Shown in pieces: positions 18,739 through 28,118 of a DNA stretch of 64,000 bases. Source of the stretch: Oscillospiraceae bacterium (GTDB lineage Bacteria; Bacillota; Clostridia; Monoglobales; Monoglobaceae). The notes under the pieces were generated by a model. The model worked only from the letters and a program-made list of their open reading frames with translations. It did no database searches and was not told the origin of the DNA. The stretch is taken from positions 1 through 64,000 of the forward strand of contig SVJR01000001.1 in assembly GCA_015068845.1 (NCBI GenBank), in the 5' to 3' direction. Numbering within the stretch: position 1 is the stretch's first letter; each line of letters begins with the position of its first letter. Made by a program: the position numbers and the translations under genes.

Positions 18739-19614
18739 TTATTCTATGTTCTGTATCTGTTCTCTTATCTTTTCAATCTCGGACTTCATATTGACTATCA
18801 GCTTGGCAATCTCAACATCGTTTGCCTTGGAGCCCATAGTATTTGTCTCACGGTTCATTTCCTGAATCATAAAGTCGAGCTTTTTACCAATTGGCTCGTC
18901 GGTGCATATCATCTTTTTGAATTCCTTGATATGACTTGAAAGTCTTACAGTTTCCTCACCGATATCTGTCTTTTCCGCAAAGATTGCCGCCTCGGTAATA
19001 ATTCTCGTTTCGTCTATATTCTTGTCCTCAAGAACCTCGGAAATTTTCTTTTCAAGGCGTCCTCTGTACTCTGCAACTATTGCCGGATACCTTTTCTCAA
19101 CCTCGGCAAGATTATCTGCAAGGCAATCAAGATGCGAGAGAATGTCCACTTCCATATTCTTGCCTTCGTTGATACGCATATTGACAAAGTCTTCTGCCGC
19201 CTCGGAGAATACCTCGATTATCATTGCGGTAATTCTTTCCTCATCGTCCTCGTCACTTTCGATTTTGAAAATGTCGTGGTACTGTGAGATGGTTGAAATC
19301 TTCACATCGTCTTCAATCCCGAACTGCGTAAGGCTTTTAAGTGCATTTATATAATTCTGTGCGGTTTCGCTGTCAATGGTAACAGTTTTGCCGCTGCCCT
19401 CGGTGCGTTCAACCGAAACAAAAATTTCGACCTTACCTCGCGAGATATATTTTGTCGCTGCCTGACGAATTTTATCCTCCACAAACGAATAATACTTGGG
19501 GACTCTGATGGATGCGTCCATATATCTGTGGTTAACGGATTTTAAATTAACTTTAACTTCAAAACCGTCAATCAGTTTTTCGGCTCTGCCGAAGCCTGTC
19601 ATACTTTTAAGCAT
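18739..19614 (-). CDS. yicC: YicC/YloC family endoribonuclease-like protein
   Basis: Start at MLKSMTGFGRAEK (19614). The ORF-track extension to 20094 is spurious and overlaps rqcH. Confidence 0.93.
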   Translation of the reverse strand: MLKSMTGFGRAEKLIDGFEVKVNLKSVNHRYMDASIRVPKYYSFVEDKIRQAATKYISRGKVEIFVSVERTEGSGKTVTIDSETAQNYINALKSLTQFGIEDDVKISTISQYHDIFKIESDEDDEERITAMIIEVFSEAAEDFVNMRINEGKNMEVDILSHLDCLADNLAEVEKRYPAIVAEYRGRLEKKISEVLEDKNIDETRIITEAAIFAEKTDIGEETVRLSSHIKEFKKMICTDEPIGKKLDFMIQEMNRETNTMGSKANDVEIAKLIVNMKSEIEKIREQIQNIE

Positions 19615-19677
19615 TGCAAATGCCTCCTTTGGCGTATATTTGCACACATTTTCCGCCATTTTAAGATACTTAATGAG

Positions 19678-19743
19678 AGTATACCATATATTTCCGAAAA
19701 AATCAAATAAATATTTGAAAAATTCTGACTTTTGTTGTATACT
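19678..19743. promoter_or_regulatory. Divergent overlapping promoters, yicC (-) and rqcH (+)
   Basis: Plus: TTGAAA (19715-19720), 17 bp, TATACT (19738-19743). Minus: TTGATT, 17 bp, TATACT (19683-19678). Confidence 0.75.
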
Positions 19744-19783
19744 GTATAAAATAAATGTTTTTTTACTAAAGAGGTTAAGATTT

Positions 19784-21547
19784 ATGGCATTTGACGGATT
19801 TGTAACACACGGAATTGTAGCGGAATTATGCGACATTCTCATTGACGGAAAAATTGACAAAATACACCAGCCCGAAAAGGACGAACTGACCGTTTCCGTT
19901 CGTACACGGGAGGGTCTTTTTCGTATGGTAATTTCCGCCGCAACCTCTAACCCCAGACTGCATCTTACGCAGAAAAGCCGCGAAAATCCCATTACTGCAC
20001 CGCTTTTTTGTATGATTTTAAGAAAGCACCTTGCTGGCGGCAAAATAAAAAGAATTACCCAACAGGGCTTTGACCGTGTAATCAGGATTGACATTGAATG
20101 CTACACCGAAATGGGCGACCTGACCGAAAAGAGTCTTGTTGTTGAGATTATGGGCAGGCACAGTAATATTATACTTATCCAAAATGACAATAAAATAATT
20201 GACAGCATCAAACACATCGACTTTACCACCAGTGCGGTGCGTCAGGTTCTGCCCGGGCTTCTCTACGAATTGCCCCCGGCACAGGACAAGTCCAACCCCT
20301 CTGCTGCAGGCAAAGCTCAGCTTTGCGAAAAGCTGGAAGCAACACCTGGGGATATGCTTTTGGATAAATTTCTGTTATCTGAATTTGTGGGTATGAGTCC
20401 GCTTATGGCGCGGGAAATCGTTCACAGATTTACCGGCAACGCAAAAGCATTTATATCAGATATTGACGCTGACAAATTTGCCGGACATACTGTTGAATTT
20501 ATAAAAAACTTCCTTGCCCATCCCTTTGGCGGCTGTGTTGCGTTGGACAGCGACACGGGCAAACCCGTTGCATTCTCGTGCGTGGAACTTTTGCAGTATT
20601 CGGGACTTGGTAAAATAAAGAAATGCGAGTCGCTCAGCGAGGCAGTTGAGACCTTTTTCGCAGAGCGTGACTTACACGACCGCCTTACCCAAAAATCTGC
20701 CGGAACACTCAAGGTAATCAACAACAACCTTGAGCGTTGCGAAAAGAAAATAACGCTTCACACCGAAAATATAAAAAAGGCAGAAGACCGCGACAAGTAT
20801 AAAATCTTTGGTGATCTTCTTACGGCAAACCTTTATCAATTGCCCGCTAATGCAGAAAAGGTAACTCTTCAGAACTACTATTCAGAAAATCTTGAGGATA
20901 TAGAAATTCCGCTGAAGCCAGAGCTTTCGCCGTCAAAAAATGCACAGCGGTATTACAAGCTGTTTGCAAAGGCAAAGGCAACCGAGGAACATTCAAAGAG
21001 GCAGCTTGAAGAAGCTATTGAAGAAAAAGCATATCTTGAAACCGTTTTAGACAGCGTAAACCGCGCTTCAAGCTACACCGACATAAGCGAAATACGGGAT
21101 GAGCTTGCGGAGCAAGGCTATATTTCGTCAGGAAATCCAAAAAAGAAAAAGGCTCAGAAGAAGTCTGCACCGATTAAATTTATATCCTCAGACGGCTACA
21201 CCATTTTGGTTGGTAGAAACAACAAGCAAAACGACGAGCTGACAATACGCACCGCATATTCAACAGATATGTGGCTGCATACAAAAAACATCCCCGGTTC
21301 GCATACGCTTATCCGCACCGGAGGGACGGGAGAAGTTCCCGACAACACTCTTGTTGAAGCTGCAATTATTGCCGCATATTACAGCAAGGCACAAAAAGCC
21401 ACCGGCGTTGCCGTGGACTACACCCTTGTCAAAAACATTCGCAAGCCCAACGGCTCAAAACCCGGATTTGTAATTTATGAAACGAATTACACTGTATATG
21501 TTACACCCGATGAAATGCTTGTTGAAAAACTTAGGGTTGAAGAATAA
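19784..21547 (+). CDS. rqcH: Rqc2/NFACT-family ribosome quality control protein
   Basis: MAFDGFVTHGIVAELCDILIDGKIDKIHQP, DMWLHTKNIPGSHTLI. Start moved to 19784. Confidence 0.93.
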   Translation: MAFDGFVTHGIVAELCDILIDGKIDKIHQPEKDELTVSVRTREGLFRMVISAATSNPRLHLTQKSRENPITAPLFCMILRKHLAGGKIKRITQQGFDRVIRIDIECYTEMGDLTEKSLVVEIMGRHSNIILIQNDNKIIDSIKHIDFTTSAVRQVLPGLLYELPPAQDKSNPSAAGKAQLCEKLEATPGDMLLDKFLLSEFVGMSPLMAREIVHRFTGNAKAFISDIDADKFAGHTVEFIKNFLAHPFGGCVALDSDTGKPVAFSCVELLQYSGLGKIKKCESLSEAVETFFAERDLHDRLTQKSAGTLKVINNNLERCEKKITLHTENIKKAEDRDKYKIFGDLLTANLYQLPANAEKVTLQNYYSENLEDIEIPLKPELSPSKNAQRYYKLFAKAKATEEHSKRQLEEAIEEKAYLETVLDSVNRASSYTDISEIRDELAEQGYISSGNPKKKKAQKKSAPIKFISSDGYTILVGRNNKQNDELTIRTAYSTDMWLHTKNIPGSHTLIRTGGTGEVPDNTLVEAAIIAAYYSKAQKATGVAVDYTLVKNIRKPNGSKPGFVIYETNYTVYVTPDEMLVEKLRVEE

Positions 21548-21573
21548 ATTTTTAAAAAAATCCTATAAATGAC

Positions 21574-21601
21574 TAGACAAATTACAAAAAACCGATATAA
21601 T
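21574..21601 (+). promoter_or_regulatory. Candidate promoter for nagB
   Basis: TAGACA, 16 bp, TATAAT. Confidence 0.6.
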
Positions 21602-21652
21602 GGATTTATAAGGATAATAAATATTTAAACCAGATTGGGAGAGTGATTAAAA

Positions 21653-22438
21653 ATGAAACTTATTATCAAAAGAAACTATGATGAAATGAGTGCATGGGCT
21701 GCACAGCACATTGCTGATGCAATCAACAACCACAAAGAGGACCGTCCGTTTGTACTAGGACTTCCTACCGGTTCTTCACCTCTTGGTGTATACAAAAAGC
21801 TGATTGAAATGAACAAGGCTGGCACTGTTACCTTCAAAAATGTTGTAACCTTTAATATGGATGAATATGTGGGTCTCCCAAGAGAGCACGAGCAGAGTTA
21901 CTGGTATTTTATGCACGACAACTTCTTCAATCACATTGACATTCCAAGAGAAAATATTAATATTCTCAACGGTATGGCTGATGACCTTGAAGGTGAATGC
22001 CAGCGCTACGAAGACAAAATTGCTTCCTACGGCGGCATTGATCTTTTCCTTGGCGGAAGCGGCGTGGATGGTCACATTGCTTTTAACGAACCATTTACTT
22101 CACTCACTTCCCGCACAGGTGTTCGCAGTTTGACACAGGATACCCTGATTGTTAATTCCCGTTTCTTTGACAATGACCCAAACAAAGTACCCAAAACAGC
22201 TCTCTCTGTTGGGGTAGGCACAGTATGTGACTCAAAAGAAGTTCTTCTTCTTATAAACGGTCACAACAAGGCACGCGCACTTCGCCACTGTGTTGAAGGT
22301 GGTGTTGACCATGCTTGGACCATCAGTGCACTTCAACTTCACAAATGTGGAATTATTGCTTGCGATGAAGATGCTTGTGGCGAATTGAAGGTTGATACTT
22401 ACAAGTACTTTAAGGAAATTTATAAAGACGAAAAGTAA
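21653..22438 (+). CDS. nagB: glucosamine-6-phosphate deaminase
   Basis: [37 protein letters not shown]. Confidence 0.96.
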   Translation: MKLIIKRNYDEMSAWAAQHIADAINNHKEDRPFVLGLPTGSSPLGVYKKLIEMNKAGTVTFKNVVTFNMDEYVGLPREHEQSYWYFMHDNFFNHIDIPRENINILNGMADDLEGECQRYEDKIASYGGIDLFLGGSGVDGHIAFNEPFTSLTSRTGVRSLTQDTLIVNSRFFDNDPNKVPKTALSVGVGTVCDSKEVLLLINGHNKARALRHCVEGGVDHAWTISALQLHKCGIIACDEDACGELKVDTYKYFKEIYKDEK

Positions 22439-22470
22439 AGACTTTTATTTAATTAAATTTTATGCATAAC

Positions 22471-22500
22471 GAAAAGGCGGTGCATTTTGCACCGCCTTTT
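22471..22500. terminator. Bidirectional terminator
   Basis: AAAAGGCGGTGCA-TTT-TGCACCGCCTTTT between convergent nagB and the EF-G-like gene. Confidence 0.9.
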
Positions 22501-22511
22501 AAACTTTCTCT

Positions 22512-24578
22512 TTATTTATCCAACTTACTCTCAGCAACTATTTTATCAACTATGTTCTGGGGAGCGTCCTGATATCTTTCGAACTCGAATTCGTAATTAC
22601 CCTTTGCCTGAGTCATTGAACGGAGGTCTGATGAATAGGTGTGCATCTCAGCCATAGGAATTTCGCCCTCGATAAGAGTGATGCCATCGCCCTGAGGAGT
22701 CATACCAAGCATCTGACCGCGGCGTTTGTTGATGTCACCAATAATATCACCTGTATAGCTATCCGGAACATAAACCTTAAGATGACCGATAGGCTCAAGC
22801 AGAACAGGGCTTGCCTGTTCCATACCTGCCTTGAACGCAAGTGACGCGGCTGTTTTAAACGCCATTTCTGAAGAGTCAACCGGATGATATGAACCATCCA
22901 TAAGTGTAGCCTTGAGACCAACCATAGGATATCCGGCAAGAACGCCCTGCTTCATACTTTCTTGAAGGCCCTTTTCAACTGCGGGGAAGTAGTTCTTCGG
23001 AACACTGCCGCCAAATACCTTTTCTTCAAACAGCAGACCGTCGTCATGAGGTGCAAATTCAATCCATACATGACCGTACTGACCGTGACCGCCCGACTGC
23101 TTTTTGTGCTTGCCTTCAACCTTAACGGTCTTGCGGATAGCTTCACGGTATGCAACTTTGGGTTCTGTCAGAGTTACATCAACGCCAAACTTGTTCTTCA
23201 GCTTGCTTACAAGGATATCAATGTGCTGCTCGCCCATACCCTTGATAACCATCTGGCGTGTTTCGGTATTGTTTTCAATTGCAAAGGTCTTATCCTCGTC
23301 CATCAGTTTGGAGAGGCCCTGACTTATCTTTTCCTCGTCGCCCTTTGCCTTGGGGATAACCGCAAGGGTTGTGTTGGGTCTTGAGAATTCGATACCGTCT
23401 ATTACAATTCTGTCGGTAAGGCTGCAAAGTGTATCTCCGGTATTGGTGTTTGCGAGCTTTGTAACAGCACCGATGTCACCTGCGTTGAGCTTTTCAACCT
23501 CAACCTGCTTTTTACCTACCAGTGCAAAAATCTTACCCACTCTTTCGCTCTGGCCTGTTACTGCATTGTAAACAGTTGTATCGGGAGTCATAATACCCGA
23601 ATATACCTTGAAGTATGAAAGCTTACCAACATAGGGATCGGCAACAGTCTTGAAAACCAGTGCTGCAAGAGGGTCGTTTACATCAACCCTACGACGCGCG
23701 TCTGTGCCGTCTTCCTTCTTTGCAATAAAGAATTCGTCCTTTGAATCGGGAGCCGGGAAGTACGCATTGATTGCATTCATAAGTGAAGAAATGCCGAGCT
23801 TGTTGTACGCACTGCCGCACAGTACGGGAACGATTTCGCCTGCTGCAACACCTGCACGGAGTGCTTCGTATGTTTCAGCCAAAGTAAAGGTTTCGCCTGC
23901 AAAGTATCTTTCCATAAGTTCTTCAGAGCTTTCGGCAACCGCTTCGTTAATCATTTCACGGATTGGTTCGATATCCGCTTCCATACCCTCGGGGATAGTT
24001 GCAGTAACAGTTCTGTCGCCCTCAAACTTTCTTGCCTCGCCTTCAACCACATTCACAAAACCTGTAATCTTTTCGCCTTCACGGATGGGAACCTGTAAAG
24101 GTGCAATCTTTTTGCCGTATTTGTCACGGAGCTGATCAAGCACTCCGTAGTAATTAACCCTTTCGTCATCAACCTTGTTGATGAAGATAAGTTTGGGGAT
24201 CCCTGCTTCGTCTGCGTATTTCCACGCCTTTTCGGCACCGACAGTCAAACCTGACTTACCGCTGAGCACGATAATTGCGGCGTCTGCCACCTTTATGCTC
24301 TGCTGAACTTCGCCCACGAAGTCAAAAAATCCGGGTGTATCTATAATATTAAACTTTGTACCGCTCCAGTCACAGGTTGCAACTGCGGCACTAATCGAAA
24401 ACTTACGCTTGATTTCCTCCGGGTCAAAATCCATAACCGTGTTGCCGTCCTGGGTTTTTCCCATTCTTTCAACTGAGCCTGCTGTATACAGCATAGCCTC
24501 TGCCAGCGATGTCTTTCCCGAGTTTCCGTGTCCTAAAAGACAAAAGTTTTTGATTTTTGATGTTTCATACAGTTTCAA
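22512..24578 (-). CDS. elongation factor G-like GTPase (EF-G paralogue type)
   Basis: LLGHGNSGKTSLAEAMLYTAG, DTPGFFDFVGE, NKVDDER. 688 aa with EF-G domain order. Confidence 0.88.
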   Translation of the reverse strand: MKLYETSKIKNFCLLGHGNSGKTSLAEAMLYTAGSVERMGKTQDGNTVMDFDPEEIKRKFSISAAVATCDWSGTKFNIIDTPGFFDFVGEVQQSIKVADAAIIVLSGKSGLTVGAEKAWKYADEAGIPKLIFINKVDDERVNYYGVLDQLRDKYGKKIAPLQVPIREGEKITGFVNVVEGEARKFEGDRTVTATIPEGMEADIEPIREMINEAVAESSEELMERYFAGETFTLAETYEALRAGVAAGEIVPVLCGSAYNKLGISSLMNAINAYFPAPDSKDEFFIAKKEDGTDARRRVDVNDPLAALVFKTVADPYVGKLSYFKVYSGIMTPDTTVYNAVTGQSERVGKIFALVGKKQVEVEKLNAGDIGAVTKLANTNTGDTLCSLTDRIVIDGIEFSRPNTTLAVIPKAKGDEEKISQGLSKLMDEDKTFAIENNTETRQMVIKGMGEQHIDILVSKLKNKFGVDVTLTEPKVAYREAIRKTVKVEGKHKKQSGGHGQYGHVWIEFAPHDDGLLFEEKVFGGSVPKNYFPAVEKGLQESMKQGVLAGYPMVGLKATLMDGSYHPVDSSEMAFKTAASLAFKAGMEQASPVLLEPIGHLKVYVPDSYTGDIIGDINKRRGQMLGMTPQGDGITLIEGEIPMAEMHTYSSDLRSMTQAKGNYEFEFERYQDAPQNIVDKIVAESKLDK

Positions 24579-24776
24579 TTTTCAACCCTCCAGTGTGTAA
24601 GTTTGTGTTTTACCGTTACGCCGCTTTCGGCGGCATTTCTAATATTTGCGGCTTATCATTACTACGCCGTCAATATGTTAATTATACTTGAAAATCTCAA
24701 AATTTTCAACCAAAAACCAAACAATATTTTTTAGATTTTTTGTGCATATTGAATAAAATATTTAAAGTAGCTAATT

Positions 24777-24814
24777 AAAAGCTCTGCTTGTCCAAAACAA
24801 ACAGAGCTTTTAGT
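24777..24814. terminator. Terminator hairpin
   Basis: AAAAGCTCTG...CAGAGCTTTT at the 3' end of the minus-strand YolD-like gene. Confidence 0.65.
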
Positions 24815-25136
24815 TAATATTCACAATATCATCCATCGGAATTTCCGTTTTTACCACCGTAAGCTTTTTAAAGGTTTTGTCAATCCGGGTAACTATCCCC
24901 TCAACCGACACACACTCGCCGTCAGAATAATAAACAGCACACACCCGCATACCGACGCTAAGTTCCATTAGCTTTCGGGAAATTTCTTCTGCTGCTTCAT
25001 CGGAAAGTTCAGGTTTTTCGACAAAAACCCTCTCTTTTTGACGAAGTGCCTCGTCAAGGCCTTTAAGTGCCGAAAACGGTGCAAACTGCTTTGCGCGGTC
25101 AGCGACCGACATTTTTGTTTTTGGTCTACTCGCCAC
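24810..25136 (-). CDS. YolD-like protein (108 aa)
   Basis: MADRAKQFAPFSALKGLDEALRQKE-type N-terminus (RAKQFAPFSALKG). Paired with a Y-family polymerase and overlapping it by 11 nt. Confidence 0.8.
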   Translation of the reverse strand: MASRPKTKMSVADRAKQFAPFSALKGLDEALRQKERVFVEKPELSDEAAEEISRKLMELSVGMRVCAVYYSDGECVSVEGIVTRIDKTFKKLTVVKTEIPMDDIVNIN

Positions 25137-26397
25137 TTTTATGTCCCCCTATCTGACGGTTGCGTTCCAGCGTGGTTGCGCTTTTATCCAAATCCATACC
25201 CTTGAACACAGCGTTCTTACCAAACTGTTTTTTTATATCTACCATCGCCTTTTGAATTTTGTTATGCTTGCTGGCAGTTGCCGGTTCGTCAAACAAGCTA
25301 AGCTGTTCGTAGGTCTTACTCTCGTCAACCAGATTGTTGCAGGATATGTTCATTCTGCGTACCGGATATTCGGGGTTGACTATCCTCTTGTATAGCTTTG
25401 AAATAAGGGGTAAAAGTACTGCATCATTATTGGTAGGTGTATCAGGGGCAATACTTCCACCTGCCGGTTCAACTTCAAGGCTGTTGGAATATCCGACATA
25501 AAGGGTTACGGATTTTGCAAGCACGCCCTTTTCAACCATTTCGAGACACAGAAGGTCCATCATTTCCTTGGCAATAATTTCGCCCTCGTCAAAACCATAG
25601 TCACGCATCAGCACCTGTCCACTGGTCAGGCAGGTTGTTTTTGGTTTATATTCTTTTATATCTCTCATAGTTGTCGGCTCTATGCCCCATGCATGGTCGA
25701 TAAGGAGCTCAGCATCAATACCAAACTTGTTATAAAGCACATCCTCGTTGCATTTTGCAATGCCTTCCATTGTGTAAATCCCCATTTGCGAAAGGCGTTT
25801 TGCCGTTCCGTTGCCTATTCGCCAAAAGTCGGTAAGTGGCTTATGCTGCCACAAGGTTTTTACAAACAAATCTTCGTCGAGGTAACCTATAAAGTCCTCG
25901 GCGTGTTTTGCTGTTATATCAAGGGCGATTTTGGCAAGATACAGGTTTGTGCCGATTCCGCAGGTTGCACGGACACCAACCTTATTGAGAACCTCGTCCA
26001 TCATCTTCTTGGCAAGCTGCTTCGCCGACATATTATACATTCTGAGGTAATCAGTTACATCAATAAAAACTTCGTCGATTGAGTATACGAAGATGTCATC
26101 TTTTGACACAAAAGTCAGGTACACGGCGTAAATCTCTGCCGCATAGTCTATATACTTCTGCATTCTTGGCTCAGCTGTTATATAATCAATGTTTTTGGGA
26201 ATTTCAAAGACCCGGCAACGGTTTTTTACACCGAGTTTTTTCATTGCAGGTGTTATCGCAAGGCAGATTGTCTTTTCAGAGCGTTCGGGATCGGCAACAA
26301 TCAAATTGGTTGTCATTGGGTCAAGACCGCGTTCCACGCACTCCACCGAGGCATAAAAGCTTTTAAGGTCAATGCAAAGATACATTCTGTTTTCCAA
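25126..26397 (-). CDS. Y-family DNA polymerase (UvrX/UmuC-like)
   Basis: YLCIDLKSFYASVECVERGLDP, VYSIDEVFIDVT, GIGTNLYLAKIA. Confidence 0.92.
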   Translation of the reverse strand: MENRMYLCIDLKSFYASVECVERGLDPMTTNLIVADPERSEKTICLAITPAMKKLGVKNRCRVFEIPKNIDYITAEPRMQKYIDYAAEIYAVYLTFVSKDDIFVYSIDEVFIDVTDYLRMYNMSAKQLAKKMMDEVLNKVGVRATCGIGTNLYLAKIALDITAKHAEDFIGYLDEDLFVKTLWQHKPLTDFWRIGNGTAKRLSQMGIYTMEGIAKCNEDVLYNKFGIDAELLIDHAWGIEPTTMRDIKEYKPKTTCLTSGQVLMRDYGFDEGEIIAKEMMDLLCLEMVEKGVLAKSVTLYVGYSNSLEVEPAGGSIAPDTPTNNDAVLLPLISKLYKRIVNPEYPVRRMNISCNNLVDESKTYEQLSLFDEPATASKHNKIQKAMVDIKKQFGKNAVFKGMDLDKSATTLERNRQIGGHKSGE

Positions 26398-26447
26398 AAA
26401 AAGTCCGCCTCCTTATAAACAGCTGATCATATTTTCCCCGTAAACTA

Positions 26448-26481
26448 AAGAAAAAATCCCCACGAGCATCATTGTGGGGGA
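26448..26481 (-). terminator. Terminator for the YnzC-like gene
   Basis: Minus strand CCCCCACAATGATGCTCGTGGGGATTTTTTTC. Confidence 0.8.
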
Positions 26482-26486
26482 CAGAA

Positions 26487-26693
26487 TTACTTCTTCTTTT
26501 TTTCTACTTTTGTCTTATTTCCGTCTTTGTCCATAATATACACATTACTCATTGTGTTTTCAAAACCTTGACGGAATGCCTTTATATACTGTTGTCTGAG
26601 TTCTGCCTGTTCTGCCTTTTCCTCTTCGGTTAAGCCCTCTGTTCTGGACTTACGGGCAAGCTCGTTTATTCTGTTCAACAATTCCTCAGTCAT
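26487..26693 (-). CDS. DUF896/YnzC-family small protein
   Basis: MTEELLNRINELARKSRTEGLTEEEKAEQAELRQQYIKAFRQGFENTM. True start at 26693, not 27095. Confidence 0.9.
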   Translation of the reverse strand: MTEELLNRINELARKSRTEGLTEEEKAEQAELRQQYIKAFRQGFENTMSNVYIMDKDGNKTKVEKKKK

Positions 26694-26744
26694 TTTTATC
26701 ACCTCTGTTTTTATTGTAGCATAGTTTTTTTTAAATGTAAAGTC

Positions 26745-26775
26745 AAAGGCAGACCAATTTGAGGTCTGCCCTTTA
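26745..26775 (-). terminator. Terminator hairpin
   Basis: AAAGGCAGACC-AATTTGA-GGTCTGCCCTTT downstream of the antiporter gene. Confidence 0.65.
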
Positions 26776-26781
26776 AAAGAT

Positions 26782-28089
26782 TTATTTTTCGTTTCGTTTT
26801 GCGGCTTCGGCAAGCTTGGTCTGACGACGCATTTTAACTTCATTGGACATAGGCTTGATATCGCCGGCTTTGGTAAGAGCCCATCTTGTAAGCAACGGAC
26901 CAAAAACCTCATAAATAAGAACAGCAAAGAGTGTGATGTTACGAACAAGCGCACCCTGCGCACCCATCTCAACCGATGCCGCAACAATAGCACACATACC
27001 AAGTGCCACACCTGCCTGCGGGAATAATGTGATGCCAAGATATTTGCAAATCTGCGGCTCGCACGCTGTTGACTTTGCGCTTGCATATGTTCCAAAATAC
27101 TTACCCAAGCAACGGAAGATAATATAAACTATACCAACTACCACTATTGCCCAGTCGGCAAAAACATTAAGTTCGAGCTCTGCACCGCTGATTACGAAAA
27201 ACAACGCCAAAAGCGGAGATGTCCATTTTTCGGACTTTTCCATCAAGTCGTGGGAAAGGGGACAAATATTGCAGAATACAGTACCCAACATCATACATAC
27301 CAGAAGTGATGAAAAACTGATATGAACCGGACCGATATGGAAGTCAAGCATTGAAAGTGAAACTGTAAGGAACACAAAGGCAATTGTCATATTCAGACGG
27401 TTGGTGTTTGAGTTGAACAGCTTTTCGAGCTGAGTTAAAATCCAGCCCATAATTGCGCCAAGAATGAGCGAGCAACCGATTTCCAGAAGAGGATTAACAA
27501 TAATGGATATAACATCCACCGCACCAGCAATGATGCTTCGCGCAATACCGAAAGACACAGCAAAAACTATAAGGCCAACAGCATCATCCAGTGCAACAAT
27601 AGGCAAAAGCAGACTGGTAAGCGGACCTTTTGACTTGTACTGGCGAACAACCATAAGGGTTGCCGCAGGAGCAGTTGCTGTTGCAATAGCACCAAGTGTC
27701 AGTACTTGCGGCACAGAAAGTTTGTCTGGCATAATAATATGCACAACCCAAAGTGCAAGGTCAACAAACAATGTTGCAACTAACGCTTGAAATACACCGA
27801 TTACAAATGCCTGTTTACCTATCTTTTTGAGTTCATCAACACGGAACTCGCTGCCAATAGAAAAGGCAATAAAACCGAGGGCAACTTCAGAAACCAGTGA
27901 AAGTCCGGCTACCGCTTCGTGGGAGCTGAAGCCAAGACCGCCGATACCGAGTGCACCGAGACAATACGGACCAATCAGCACACCGGCAATCAAGTATGCT
28001 GTTACTGACGGCAATTTTAACGGCTTGAAGACTCTTGTCATAAGAAGTCCCGCAAGCAGAGCGATTGAAACAGATAATAATGTGTTCAT
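26782..28089 (-). CDS. CPA2-type monovalent cation:proton antiporter
   Basis: ~12 TM segments; VTAYLIAGVLIGPYCLG, ATAPAATLMVVRQY, ALDDAVGLIVFAVSFG. Confidence 0.88.
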   Translation of the reverse strand: MNTLLSVSIALLAGLLMTRVFKPLKLPSVTAYLIAGVLIGPYCLGALGIGGLGFSSHEAVAGLSLVSEVALGFIAFSIGSEFRVDELKKIGKQAFVIGVFQALVATLFVDLALWVVHIIMPDKLSVPQVLTLGAIATATAPAATLMVVRQYKSKGPLTSLLLPIVALDDAVGLIVFAVSFGIARSIIAGAVDVISIIVNPLLEIGCSLILGAIMGWILTQLEKLFNSNTNRLNMTIAFVFLTVSLSMLDFHIGPVHISFSSLLVCMMLGTVFCNICPLSHDLMEKSEKWTSPLLALFFVISGAELELNVFADWAIVVVGIVYIIFRCLGKYFGTYASAKSTACEPQICKYLGITLFPQAGVALGMCAIVAASVEMGAQGALVRNITLFAVLIYEVFGPLLTRWALTKAGDIKPMSNEVKMRRQTKLAEAAKRNEK

Positions 28090-28118
28090 TTTGTATTTCT
28101 CCTTTGATGATTAATTTA

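Noticed and set aside
19496-20094. Large mutual overlap of the yicC and rqcH ORFs in the track
   Set aside because: Both are N-terminal over-extensions. The true starts (19614 minus, 19784 plus) leave a 169-nt divergent promoter region.
26694-27095. N-terminal extension of the 202-aa ORF at 26487-27095
   Set aside because: It is antisense-frame or alternate-frame sequence over the antiporter gene. The real product is the 68-aa YnzC-like protein starting at 26693.
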